From NCBI GenBank assembly GCA_029379385.1, contig CM055605.1:8219001-8283000 (forward strand): a stretch of 64,000 nucleotides of DNA. The letters are read 5' to 3'. The notes under the pieces were generated by a model that worked only from the letters and a program-made list of their open reading frames with translations, ran no database searches and was not told the origin of the DNA. Of this stretch, positions 11,201-22,064 are shown one piece after another (positions within the stretch are counted from its first letter, which is position 1; the number at the start of each line of letters is the position of its first letter). The stretch comes from Quillaja saponaria (Eukaryota > Streptophyta > Magnoliopsida > Fabales > Quillajaceae). A program made the translations under genes and the position numbers.

Positions 11201-13252
11201 GTGGCAAAGAAACATATTTTCTTAAAAACATATTTTCACATTCATAAATATGACATATGATACCAAAGGACTTCATTAAAAAATAGGTAAAAAAAAATAT
11301 AAGTGAAAAATTTAACTATCAACACAGTTACCTTGTAGAAACAGCTAGTGCCAAAAGGGCAGTGCCCATTTCCAAACTCAAAATGCTTGCAATCAATTGA
11401 CCTGCGAGTGACAATAATGAATAATAAAACCAAGAATAAGCAAGTTCTCAATATCAAAAGCCACTTCACATATGTGATCTCTCTCTCTCACAGAGAGAGG
11501 AAAGAGGCAAGAAAGAGATACCACCAATGACCGCTATATAAAATTAAAACATGAATCAAAAGTAGCACAAAGTTAACAAATCTTCCAGTTTACAAGTAAC
11601 TGAGTCACAAATTAGGGAATTGGAAAAGAAGCTTAGACAACGGTTTAGAGATTACTTGAGCTTTGCCTTGTAGCAGTCAATAATTTCCTGCTTTTCTTCC
11701 TTTGAATAAAACCAAATTGTACTTGGAACAAAAAAATATGACAACTTGCGGCAAACAGGGCAGGCCCTCAATGTACTATTGACATCCATCCCAGGGCTTG
11801 GGGAACTATTACGCCAATTCCTGATACATGATATACAGAAAGGGTGATCGCATTCAGATAGCACTCCAAACCTACGCTCAGCTGCTGTAGACTTTGAAAG
11901 AACATGCTCCATGCAAACACTGCATTCTATTTCTTGACTGCGTTTTAACGCCTCCAGGTGTTTTTGTTTTTTCTCACATGTCTTCATGTGTTCCTCTCTT
12001 TCCACAGGTTGGGAAGGATGCAGGCAGTATTTTCCACAGGTGGGGCATAAGTCTCCATGAATATGAGGACATTTTTCACCATGGGAACAGTTGCCAGTAT
12101 CAGCAAACGAACAGATTGAATGTTCATCTGGTGGAACAATCCCAGATTCTCTGATGGGAGTAGATAACGGTTGTTTATCCTTAGCAACCCAACTTACTGC
12201 ACCTCCAGCAGCACGAGATGGAACAGAACCAGAAACCCGGTATTGGCGTCCATTCGCTGAAAAAGATGATGAGGAAGATTGTGCCTCAGAAGCTTTAACA
12301 TGTTCATATCTGCAGCGACTACCATAAGCACAAACTCCCTTCTGATAGGATCTGCAGATCTGCTATAAATCAAAAAGAGGAAATATGAAGGAAAGAAAAT
12401 ATATCATTTAATGTGAACAGATAGGTGTACACAAAAGAAAAGTAGAGCATAAAACCCACATTATTTGGAGCATCCTTCTGGGAATGAGAAAATTTACAAT
12501 GTTCCCCTTTCAAACATGCTCCATACGCAAAGAACTTACAAGGACCCCTGAAGAAGCAAGAAAATTATAATTTTACACAAAGGCAAACACATATACACAA
12601 GGTTCAGCAAATTTGCAAGGCTCGATAGAGAATTAAGGAAAGATGCCTTGCATCATAATAGTTGCTATTAGGAAAATTACTCTATAAAGGTCAAAGAGTA
12701 AATTAAGCTTTAAACTTATTTCCGCGCCTAATATTAGAGAGTACGAGAGCAATATATATGCATAAATAGCTAAGACTTAAGCAACAAATACATATATTAA
12801 TCGTCACAATCATCAGCATAGAATCTCAAAACCAAATTTCTAACAATACATCATCTAGATCAAGAAGACACAAATATAAGATAGAATTGATGTCTAGGTT
12901 TCTGAACGGCATTTGATGTTTATATAAATGAAAATAAATACCAATTAAAAAAAACATATTGATTTCCATATGAAAAAGAAAAGTGGAAGAACTACTTTGT
13001 ATACTTATGCCCCAAATTATATATAAAAACATATCTCCATTAAAAAACATTAACCTAATCAACTATACGGCAAATAGATATAAGAGGCGGTCAATGAAAA
13101 ACAACATAAACACCATGGAATCGCCAGGAGAAAAAACACAAATTGGAATTGAAGCCTCACATTAAAGAACAAATAATTGATTTTTTCATTGTCATTGAAT
13201 CGAATAAGACTCAATTTATTTGAGTTATAGAAATTATAAGGTACTTGGGCAT
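8242..13252 (-). CDS. Makorin-type RING/CCCH E3 ubiquitin ligase, paralogue 2, with acidic C-terminal tail
   Basis: Five coding exons on the minus strand: 13252-13245, 12547-12460, 12359-11656, 11401-11332 and 8601-8242. The phases close to 409 aa. CCCH fingers lie at C6/C14/C20/H24, C34/C42/C48/H52, C115/C123/C129/H133 and C271/C281/C287/H291, with a RING at about 178-235. Exons 2 and 4 have exactly the lengths of those in paralogue 1 (88 and 70 nt), which proves common origin. The last exon is different: [20 protein letters not shown], an Arg/Pro-rich stretch, then a long acidic region ending DEEF. This Asp/Glu-rich tail is reminiscent of animal makorin C-termini. The 8-nt first coding exon relies on a GTACCT donor, weaker than the GTGAGA donor of paralogue 1, so the start is the least certain part. 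Intron 4 (8602-11331) holds MITE and LINE fragments. Confidence 0.9.
8968..9565. mobile_element. Degenerate MITE-like inverted-repeat region in intron 4 of makorin 2
   Basis: The left side (GTTGGAATCAAATAAAAAAA) and the reverse complement of the right side (TTTGGAACAAAAAAAGGTGG) are diverged inverted repeats. Many GGAATT/AATTCC words lie between them, and a second similar terminus is inside near 9090 (CACTGTTTGGAAC). It has no coding capacity. The borders are approximate and the element may be two nested copies. Confidence 0.4.
9822..9845. repeat. Poly-A tract
   Basis: A run of about 24 A residues lies inside intron 4 of makorin 2. It could be the tail of an old retroposon, but no matching 5' body was identified. 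Confidence 0.8.
10141..10800 (+). mobile_element. Decayed non-LTR (RTE/LINE-type) reverse transcriptase fragment, copy A
   Basis: Broken plus-strand frames keep the C-terminal reverse transcriptase block: a VDET...LNSKLEL-like start, then [20 protein letters not shown], then [18 protein letters not shown]. The family consensus in plants has GWxKWR, LKGKFYR, RPAMLYG and EMRMLRW. Several stops and frameshifts show it is dead. It lies in intron 4 of makorin 2, antisense to that gene, and is clearly related to the copy at 16.9-18.1 kb. Confidence 0.75.
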
Positions 13253-14072
13253 GGCGATTGAAGATTGTTGACGTAATTCGCAGTCAGTGATTGTTGATCG
13301 AAGCAAAACTGAAAACCCTAACCCACAGAGTCCTGAGAGAGACGGGAACGAGAATAAAGGAGACACGAACAGCTACAGTTTTTTTTAATTTAAATTAAAT
13401 ATTTTTTACATTTTACACCCATGTGTTCGGCTCTATTAAAATTTTCCATTTTATGCAGTTACGTGTGCTTGGCTCTATGTAATAAAAAAAATTTCCTTTG
13501 CAAAAAAAAGAAAAAAAAATTCCCTAAATACTTATTTTTTTTTTCTATATCACCCATTATATTTAATTTATTACTCAAATAGTATTATTTTAAACTCAAT
13601 TTATTTAATTTATTATATTATTTTAATAAAATATTTTACACATAATACTAGTAAAAAATAAATTTTAATATTAAATAAAAGAAGTTTGAATTTTTTTCCT
13701 TTATTTTCTCATTTATATGAACGAAAGATTAAAAACTTGTATGAATTTAAAAATAAATTCAAGTATTGTCAAAAGAAATAAAAATTAGACAAGGATGTAT
13801 ATAAATCTTGTCCTGTAGATAACATATTTTTCTTTTAAGAGTAAAACTTAATATAAAAGAAAAGGATGGGAATATACTATTATTTTTTACCATATATTAA
13901 ATTATTTTTTAAAATATTTTTCTTACTATTTTGATTCTAAATACATTTTTTATTTTTAAAAAAATACAAAAGTGGAAGTGGTAAAATAAATATTTTAAAA
14001 TTTAAGAGTTATTAAATTTATGACTTATTTATTTTGTAAAATTATTACGAGATTTATGACTTTTTTGTGATA
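13253..14072. other. Makorin 2 promoter and AT-rich spacer
   Basis: The first 100-150 bases should hold the leader and promoter of makorin 2. The rest is very AT-rich with A and T runs, and I see no gene or clear repeat structure in it. Confidence 0.45.
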
Positions 14073-14081
14073 TTAGTTTTA

Positions 14082-15254
14082 GGAGCCTTTATTGTCACAG
14101 TCAATTTTGTAGGACCACAACTTATTAATTGGCATCAATTTCTCTTTTTCTAAAATACTCTCATTTACTCTATTTATTCTATTTGGCTTATCTTGACTAA
14201 TATTTATTATTTTTCTTTTCTATGTATAATTCTTAGTAGACTTTTTAATTTTTTTAGTGGACTAATTTTTAAAAACTCTTCAACTCTTTTTTTCATTTGT
14301 ATGTATCTTTCAGCCTTACCTCTCACAAATAGTCTTCATATAAAACTCTTCAGTTAGATAAATTTCTTGATTCTTTTTAATATTTTTTTTATTTATATTT
14401 AAATGGATTGTTACCAAATTTTTTAATCATACATTTGCATCTATCAAATATTTAAATGAATTTTATATATTGATAAATAATTTTTATTTTTTTAACTATC
14501 TATTGTGATTGGTTTATGCACTTCAAAAATTGATGAAATCTATTAAATGGATTTGAGTTAAAATTTAGAAAATAATTACAACTATTGCTAAATAGTTTTT
14601 CACAATTATGTCAAGAATTTCAAGAATTATATTTTAAGATCACTTCCTCCTCTTTCTTTCACTAAATATTCTTTGAATTTATTATTATTTTTTTGGCAAA
14701 TTATATTTTATTATTAGAATATACAATAAAATTTTTAAATTAATATACATTAGTTACTTTAAGAAAAAAGGACACCCAAATATTTTATAATTTGATTTAA
14801 GTATATAATTTATGAGAAAATATAGAAAGAAAAAAAATTGTATGGAGGAAAAGAAAATAATTGCAAAATATATAAATTAGACAGGTGAATTGAAAGCAAG
14901 TTGAAGAGTTTAGAAAAAATAGTCCAGTAAAAAAATTAAAAAATTTGTAAAGCCTAATAAAAATCAGTTAGAAAAGAAAAATAATAAAAAGTGAAATACC
15001 TGATTGTAGAATTTTATAAGAAAAATATTTCAAAAAGGTATGGCAGAAGGATACGTACAAATAAAAAAGTTGAAGAGTTTATAAAAAATAGTCCAATAAA
15101 AAAAAATTAAAATGTCTAATAAAAATTATACATAGGAAAGATAAATAATAAATATTAAACAGGATAAGTCAAATATAATAAATAGAGTAAATAAAGGTAT
15201 TTTAAGAAAAGAGAAATTAATATCAATTAATAAGCTGTGGCAATAAGGGCTCCC
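14082..15254. mobile_element. Mutator-like non-autonomous element with long terminal inverted repeats
   Basis: The left arm (14082-14320) and the reverse complement of the right arm (15038-15254) align over some 215-240 bases. Shared words include GCTTATTAATTG/ACTTATTAATTG, ATTTACTCTATTTATT and AAACTCTTCAACT. Outer ends read GGAGCC on the left and GGGCTCCC on the right. Flanks TTAGTTTTA (14073-14081) and TAAGTTTTA (15255-15263) match 8 of 9, fitting the 9-bp target duplication of Mutator-like elements. The 717-bp centre codes for nothing and holds a partial extra copy of arm sequence (about 14890-15000). Confidence 0.7.
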
Positions 15255-15263
15255 TAAGTTTTA

Positions 15264-16867
15264 TTTTTTATTTTGATGTATCAATAAAAAAATACAAGTT
15301 CAATTATATATATTATTTATTTTATATTTTATTAGAAACAACAAATTAAGAATTTAACTTCTTTTTATTTGTTATTAAGTAAAAGTAGAGGGCAAGAAGG
15401 AAAAAAAAATTAGGAATCATTTGAAAAAAAATATTAAAATAAGGTGTTTTTGTAATTTAATGAATAAACTAAGACTTTTAAATATATGTTTTTTGAAACT
15501 ATTCTTTAAAACTATTGATTTTTCATCCATCTAAGGGATACATGCCTTGTCATACAAATCTAATCATTAATTTATTGAACCAACTACAAAAGAAAAGTTC
15601 ATATCGTACTTGTGAATTGTAACGTGAACCATAACACAAATTGACAAAAAATAAAAAAATAAATAAAGAACACAAAATTGTTTAAAGTAGTTGAATAGGA
15701 GGATCACTATGACTATAGCCCTTGGTAAATTTACCAGAGATGAAAAGGATTTCAGAAAGAGAAGGTTGGGATAGTAGTCAAGTATATTCTTAGAAAGAGA
15801 AGTGGTAATTTAAATGCTAATATTGGACATGTATGAGATAAAAGAATTTATACTCTAACAGAAGAGTATGTCTCAAAAAAAAACTTACTCTGTATTTACC
15901 TGATTTTTTTTTATATCTTTCTCACTTATTTTATATTTTCAGAAAGAAAAAGTGGTAACATCCCAACATTTTAGAAATTATTCATATACAACGTAAGTTT
16001 TGACTTTCCAAAGGTAAATGAAAGCTAGGAACCATCACACAATTTGGAGCATTAAGAGTTCAACACTTACATACTCTATCAGTTGCGTACTTAATTGATC
16101 CACTCACGTTTTAATTTTTTTTAACTAATGAAATTTTATAAATTTAGCAAGATATAAAAAAATTAAAAATAACCACACTGAATTTATGAAGCATACACAT
16201 TAACCCATAGATTTACAAAAAATAAATTAGAATAATTAAATAACTACATATTTATTATATTAGAATCTAATGTTAAATTAATAACAGTATTTGAAAGTAT
16301 ATAAATTATAATATGCATAAAATTGAATTGATACTTAGTTTGAATTGTAATAAATGTGAATTGATATAAATTATATTAGAATCTAATTTTGTTGTGAAAC
16401 TTAAATGAAATTAAGTGTTACATCAATAAACTATCTTCAATTTTCTTTATATTTAAAAAAAAAAAATTATCTCAACTAATTCATCTCTCTAATTTGATTG
16501 AAGACAAACATATTTACATCAAAACTAAGAAACTTATGAAGATTTTACTCCTCATGATCTCTCTTAGAGATTCGAACCCATGAAACCGATAAATGAAGCA
16601 TACCTTCTTAATTATTAGTCTAACCTTTTAAATAAATATATTAAAATATAAAACAAAATCAAATATTTATAAAATATTGAGAGATATTAGAAGAAGTTAA
16701 AAATTTGTATATATGATATTCATGATATAACTTTTTGGTAAAATAATTAGTTTTATATAAAAAAAATTCTTATAAAAATCTATTAATGAATTTAAAACTA
16801 ACTAATTTATATTAAGTATAAATTTTTTTAACTCCACTGATAAAATTCTTTGGCTCCGCTACTATGA
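15264..16867. other. AT-rich spacer, no gene seen
   Basis: There are no meaningful open frames. The sequence is mostly A/T-rich with short homopolymers. A GATTCGAACCC word near 16570 recalls a tRNA B box but has no tRNA fold around it. Confidence 0.45.
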
Positions 16868-18090
16868 GAAAATAATGATTAGGGTGCGGATCTTAGATGG
16901 TATGACTAGAAAATTCCTAATCATAATAGATTTCACCAAATATCATCCTTAAGCCTTTAACTATTTGCTTTAGTCATGGGTGAACTTACTTATGACATTC
17001 AGGACAGGGTTGCGTGGTGCATGTAGTTTGCCGATGATATTATGTTGGTAAACGAAACTAGAGAGGGTTTAAATTCTAAACTAGAATTGATAATATATGA
17101 TTGTACCAAATCCAATGATATTATTACTTGTGGTATAGGTATAATGGATTAATCTGAATTGTAACTGCCACTATTAATATTATGATGGACACCATTATCT
17201 TTTATTATTATTGTAACAAACGTCATAAGTATTGTGATTAATACTCCGACACAACTGCTACATAAAGAGACTCAAAATCTCAAAACAAAGCAGGTTATTC
17301 TTTTACACTTACTCTTTTATAGCTTTTTAGCTTCCATACTTATATTATATATTGACTTTGGTATCGGAATTTTCATAGCTTTAAAAGACCGCCCCTCTGC
17401 AGGTCAGCCACGTTAAATCCAGACTTAACAAGAATTATGGATGAAAGCATTAGAATCTAAAGATGTTAGGTTGAGCAAGATAAAAATCGAGTATATAAAG
17501 TGTGATTGTAGTCACACTAGAGGAGACTCGACTGAAATAATTTTGGATGGTTAGGCAATCCTAACGAAATACGTGTTTAAGTATCTAGATTCATTTCTAT
17601 AAAAAAAAAATGGTGCAATTGAGCATGATGTGAATAATAAAATTAAGATAGGGTGGATGAAGTGGCAAAGTTCATTGAGAATTTTATGTGATCATAAAAT
17701 CTCAAATAAGTTAAAAGGAAAATTCTATAAGATGACAGTGAGATTGGCTATGTTATATAGTTTCGAATGTTGGGTTGTTAAGAAACAACACTTGCATAAG
17801 ATTGGAGTGACTGAAATGCGAATGTTAAGATAGATGACTAGACATATAAAAAATGATAGACTAAGAAATGAGGAGATTCGTATAAAGATTGAGGTAGCAC
17901 CCATTGAATAGAAAATGAGAGAGAATCGTTTATGTTGATTTGGACATATCTAATAAAAAAAAACCTTATTTCAAAAAGAGTTAAATCTTGTATCATCTTC
18001 CGAAACGTTTTGTGAATGCACCAACTCAACAATGGAATACAGGTCAGGAAATATTGAGGCATGCCCATGAGTCTTTTAAGACCGTGGGAT
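16868..18090 (+). mobile_element. Decayed non-LTR (RTE/LINE-type) reverse transcriptase fragment, copy B, split by a solo LTR
   Basis: Broken plus-strand frames read through the reverse transcriptase core: FADDIMLVNETREGLNSKLE near 17030-17085 (FADD is the catalytic YxDD-type motif). After the insertion come ALESKDVRLSK, IKIGWMKWQSSLRILCDHK, LKGKFYKMTVRLAMLYSFE and KQHLHKIGVTEMRMLR, ending near APIE...KMRENRL. In-frame stops, frameshifts and the LTR insertion at 17088-17430 make it non-functional. It covers more of the family than copy A and lies on the same strand. Confidence 0.8.
17088..17430. mobile_element. Solo LTR (343 bp) of an LTR retrotransposon nested in LINE copy B
   Basis: The segment begins TGATAATATATG and ends CTTAACA, so it has TG...CA termini, and it is flanked on both sides by AGAAT (17083-17087 and 17431-17435). 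Removing it rejoins the reverse transcriptase coding sequence seen in copy A (LNSKLEL followed by LESK). These are the marks of a solo LTR left by recombination. The orientation and superfamily were not determined. Confidence 0.75.
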
Positions 18091-19364
18091 CATACTAATT
18101 TGTTTATTTAAACTTTTTTTTAGAAGAAGATAGATAACAATTGTAGGAACAATTTTCAATTAATTGAGAAGGAAGGTTTCTTGTGCTTGATTAGAATATA
18201 TCTGTCTATATGCTCACTTGCTTGCATTCTTGGCATATTGTAAGATTTATCTTCTGGTACATCCTTTTTGTTCCTTAAATTACTAAGCTGAAGCTTTAGG
18301 ATTTTAGTGTCCTCTGCTGAGAGCTTGTGAGGAGAGAAATATGGACTTATTCCTGCATATTTGGTTTGTGATTGTGCTAAATGGATTCTGGGTGCGCAGA
18401 AAAGTGTTCAGTCAAAAAGCTTGAAATCAGGAATACTTTAGTAGCCTTTCCTTTAGGATTGCAGTTCATTATGGTGCATATGACAGTAACTACGTGTCCT
18501 CTTCCATCTTGGTTTCAAAAGGACCAAGTCCAACTCTGTAAGCTATAATGCTTAGTTACTTTTCACTGAGATACATTGTTACGAGGTAGCCGCTTCCACC
18601 AGGGTTGCAACTGACCTTGAAGTATTTGAATTTTGAAGTTAAATGATCACCAAGAAAATTCAGATTGCAATCAATTGCAGAATAATATCCTGGGGGAGTT
18701 TAAGCTTTTGATGTTGCTTCTTTTTGTTATGTTTAAGCTCTGTTTTGGATAAATCAATCTCACTTGCACTTTTCTCTGTCAAATAAATTAATACGGTGAT
18801 GTAGTTCTAAAAAAGGAGACACATTGTAGTTTTATAAATGAATGAGAATTTTATTCATCAAGTACAAACTTGAGCCGTATCAGAGTTTTCCCAACAAGAA
18901 GCAACTACCTATTTATCAGTTTACACATTGTAACTTACAAAAATAAGCCTCTGAATATATTCTTCAAATCAAATCACCAACATTAAATTCTTGTGCTTCT
19001 TTCCTCCTTTAAGCGATAAACAGTTGCTTGCAAGGCCAGTTCAACTATTAGTGGTAGCCGTATCTTTGCCCTTCAAAGTTGATGGTAAACACTCAACAGC
19101 AAGCCATGTTATAAAGCTATGCTTAGGAATGACAAGACTTTAAAATAAAACCATATACATATCCACCAATTCACAGTAGGATCAGGGTATGCCTAATGGC
19201 ATTTCAGGTTTTATCACATATTTATTAGTATTGGAAGCAGCCCAAAACACTTTTCACCCAAATCAATTTTAGCTCAAGTTGAAGAATTAGGCTTATACAA
19301 ACTCCATCTCAGACCAACATAATAAGGATGTTTCCCAAGTTAACCAAAAGACCCAAATTATAAG
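18091..19364. other. Spacer and probable 3' UTR of the 145-aa gene
   Basis: No convincing open frame is present. The 3' UTR of the minus-strand gene at 19365 probably extends into 18840-19364. The sequence around 18180-18780 is somewhat less AT-rich, but I cannot assign it to a gene. Confidence 0.4.
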
Positions 19365-20056
19365 CTAATATAAAGTAACACCATCATCATAAGAAACATG
19401 CCACCCTTGTCTACAAGGTGGAGCATTCTCATCATACTCAGCACAACAGCTCCATCTTTTCTTCCAATTACCAGTCCCAGTGTTCGGTCTATTGTTCTTC
19501 TGATTCCATTTGTACACAATCACTCCAGAACGGTCACTCCAATCTCCATCAATTCCTTGGTGTGGTGGAGACAATGCAAACAGTCCCTTATCTCCTACCA
19601 CAGCCAAAAAAACCCCTTTAGTTACATATCATAATCTCACTGACTTTGCGAAGGACTTTAGTTTACAAATAATTTAGCATAACACAATACTAAGAAACAT
19701 GATAAGGTCAATTTCTTTGTCCAAATGGAAGTAATCTCTTCATTATATCAATAATTAGTGAGCTAAAATAAATTTCATCAGAAAAATCAAATCTTGTGGA
19801 ACTAATAGTGTGTGGGTGGGTGAGAAAATAACACTAGCATATGCATACCATTGGTGTGGCCATGGAAAGAGCAAGCAATTGAGGAATTATCTCCATCTGA
19901 GTAAAGGGTATTGCACCTTAAGCATCTCTTCTTTGTTTGGATTTGGGACTTGTTGATTAGTTTGCTGTGGTTGATGTTTGAACACGACTTGATGCTTAAA
20001 CCCTGTGGTGGCTTACAGACAAAGAGACTTTGAGATTGACTGAGTGCAAAAGCCAT
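19365..20056 (-). CDS. Conserved plant protein, probably plastid-targeted, Cys/His-rich, function unknown
   Basis: Two exons on the minus strand, 20056-19849 and 19594-19365, joined at G|GT...AG|G, give 145 aa. Residues 1 to about 40 are rich in Ser, Asn, Gln and Lys with few acids, as in a chloroplast transit peptide. The conserved body has RCLRCNTLYSD (C45, C48), ACSFHGH (C62, H65, H67), a block near 73-100 with PPHQGIDGDWSD and VIVYKWN, and a C-terminus with KKRWSCCAEYDENAPPC then WHVSYDDGVTLY. I remember close relatives across land plants without a clear role. The paired Cys and His residues could bind a metal; that is inference. It faces the U1 snRNA gene, with 475 bp between its ATG and the U1 start. 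Confidence 0.85.
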
Positions 20057-20456
20057 AAAATTGGCCCCTTTAGAGAGAGAAATAAAGAAGGGGGAAAGGG
20101 TAGTAACTGAACTTTCCAGAAAGGGAAAAGAACTGGAATATCTCCCATTACTGCTGATGAGAGAGATGAAATTTTTTCTACTCTACTTCGTTTTGCTTGG
20201 TACGACATATGGACTTGTCGTTTATGCTATCCCCTGTCAGTCTGTAGTTCATGAACAATCTTTCTATTAGACTTTGGGACACCCAAAGAAGCCTGAAGAA
20301 GTTGTTTTCTTGAAATTTGAATATTATCATTGCTTACCATGTCAAAGAAGGTTGAATCAGAGAAGGAACCTTCACATCTGGAACTCATTTTTCGGTAAAA
20401 AAATCCAGAGAAAAAGTCATTGTGCAACACTTGAAGACAGGCAAAACTTATTGAAA

Positions 20457-20467
20457 ATCCCACATCG
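20457..20467 (+). promoter_or_regulatory. Upstream sequence element (USE) of U1 snRNA gene
   Basis: ATCCCACATCG matches the plant snRNA USE consensus RTCCCACATCG at all 11 positions. It ends 33 bases before the TATA box, the roughly four-helical-turn spacing that specifies RNA polymerase II transcription in plants. Confidence 0.92.
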
Positions 20468-20477
20468 GTTGAGATAA

Positions 20478-20693
<216 letters not shown>

Positions 20694-22064
20694 CAACTCT
20701 TAACTCAAACTTTCACTTCCCCGGGGCCCAACGGGTAGATGGGGTTGAATAGTTATCTTCCACTGTTGGTCTTCATCTAAAAATATAAATAAACTAAAAT
20801 CTGTGTCCTTTGCATAAATAGTTTGTATAACTTTATTATGAAGTTTTGTAAGCTGTATTAAAATAACTAAAAAATAATAATTTGAATTTAGTCTTTAAAT
20901 ACTAAAATGCCTTATTTTATAATTTAATCTTTGAAGGAAAAACTGAATTGTTTATTTGAAATAAATTTTTGACACGTGGAGTGCAGAATTTTAGTATAGT
21001 AGAGAAGAGTATAATTTACCTAATTTTAAAACCAATTCACTTTTTTCCTTTACCTGGTTCGAGTGCTCGTCATCCTTTAATGGAGTATTCTTCTTAACTG
21101 ACTGCAAGAACATTAGTATATAAAAGAAATTGTGAGGAAGAAATGATAAAAATGTAAGAAAAATTTTCTACAAAATTAATCAATGGAGATCAAAGAAAAT
21201 AACAATCAAGTAAAACAGGAAAAAATAATTAACAACATTTTTTTTTTTTTTTTTTTTTTTACAAAATGTGAAATTTTTTCATACTAAATTAACTTATGCA
21301 TAAAAAATTCTTTTAATAATTTTTAAATTGAATATTTGTACTTAAAAGTAAGAACACAAATTTTGTGATACCTTATTACTTTCTTTTTATGAATCATAAA
21401 TTTAATCTTTGTTGCTGAAGTTTGTAATATTTCGTGGTTTCAAATATAGCTTGAGTTCGAAACTATCAAGGACAAAAAGGAAGGTTTATACCATTTCTCA
21501 AGTTTCCTTCCCCCCTTTTCTCTTGGAGATTTCTAAATTCAGTACTATAAATGAAGTACTGACTTATTAGTTTATCCTTATAACAGTAGGTTGGAGTAGC
21601 CTTAGAAACTATGGATCATATAACGAGATAAATGTATTTAATGCAAATTATAATATATTATTTAATTAAAAAATGTATCTTTAAATAAAATAGTGTCACA
21701 TAGTAGTCAAATATAACATTTGGGGTATGTATCTTCTAAGCATAGTTTAATGCATGATATCAGAGCTTAAAACTTTTCCCTCACCCTTAGTTAGGTCGTG
21801 AGTTTGATTCCCGACCTCCCCTCAAAACAAAATAATTGATTTGCATAAACATACCTACTTCTTGGTGCAATGAAATATATAATATTTGAAGATAAAAAAA
21901 CAATATATATAATATTTTTGCCTCTTATATATTAAAAATGAAGAGGAAAGTATTATATGTAATAATATAAAAAATTAGTTGATACAAGTTGAGTCCACTT
22001 TCTTAACCAATTTTTGTCATTGGGATATTTAACAAACCCTGGATAACATTCTCTCATCAAATTT
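20694..22064. other. Spacer between U1 and the WIP gene
   Basis: No gene was seen. A T run of 23 lies at 21238-21260. Around 21750-21830 there is ATGATATCAGAGC followed by a GAGTTTGATTCCC word, faintly like a tRNA-derived SINE, but too degraded to call. The stretch just left of 22064 is probably the 3' UTR of the WIP gene. Confidence 0.45.
21238..21260. repeat. Poly-T tract
   Basis: An uninterrupted run of 23 T residues in AT-rich spacer. Confidence 0.85.

Noticed and set aside
16555..16640. GATTCGAACCC word like a tRNA T-arm
   Set aside because: No acceptor or anticodon stem around it; probably part of an old repeat.
21730..21840. ATGATATCAGAGC followed by a B-box-like GAGTTTGATTCCC, resembling a tRNA or an LTR primer-binding site
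   Set aside because: No cloverleaf can be drawn, no A box at the right spacing and no flanking LTR; too weak to call.
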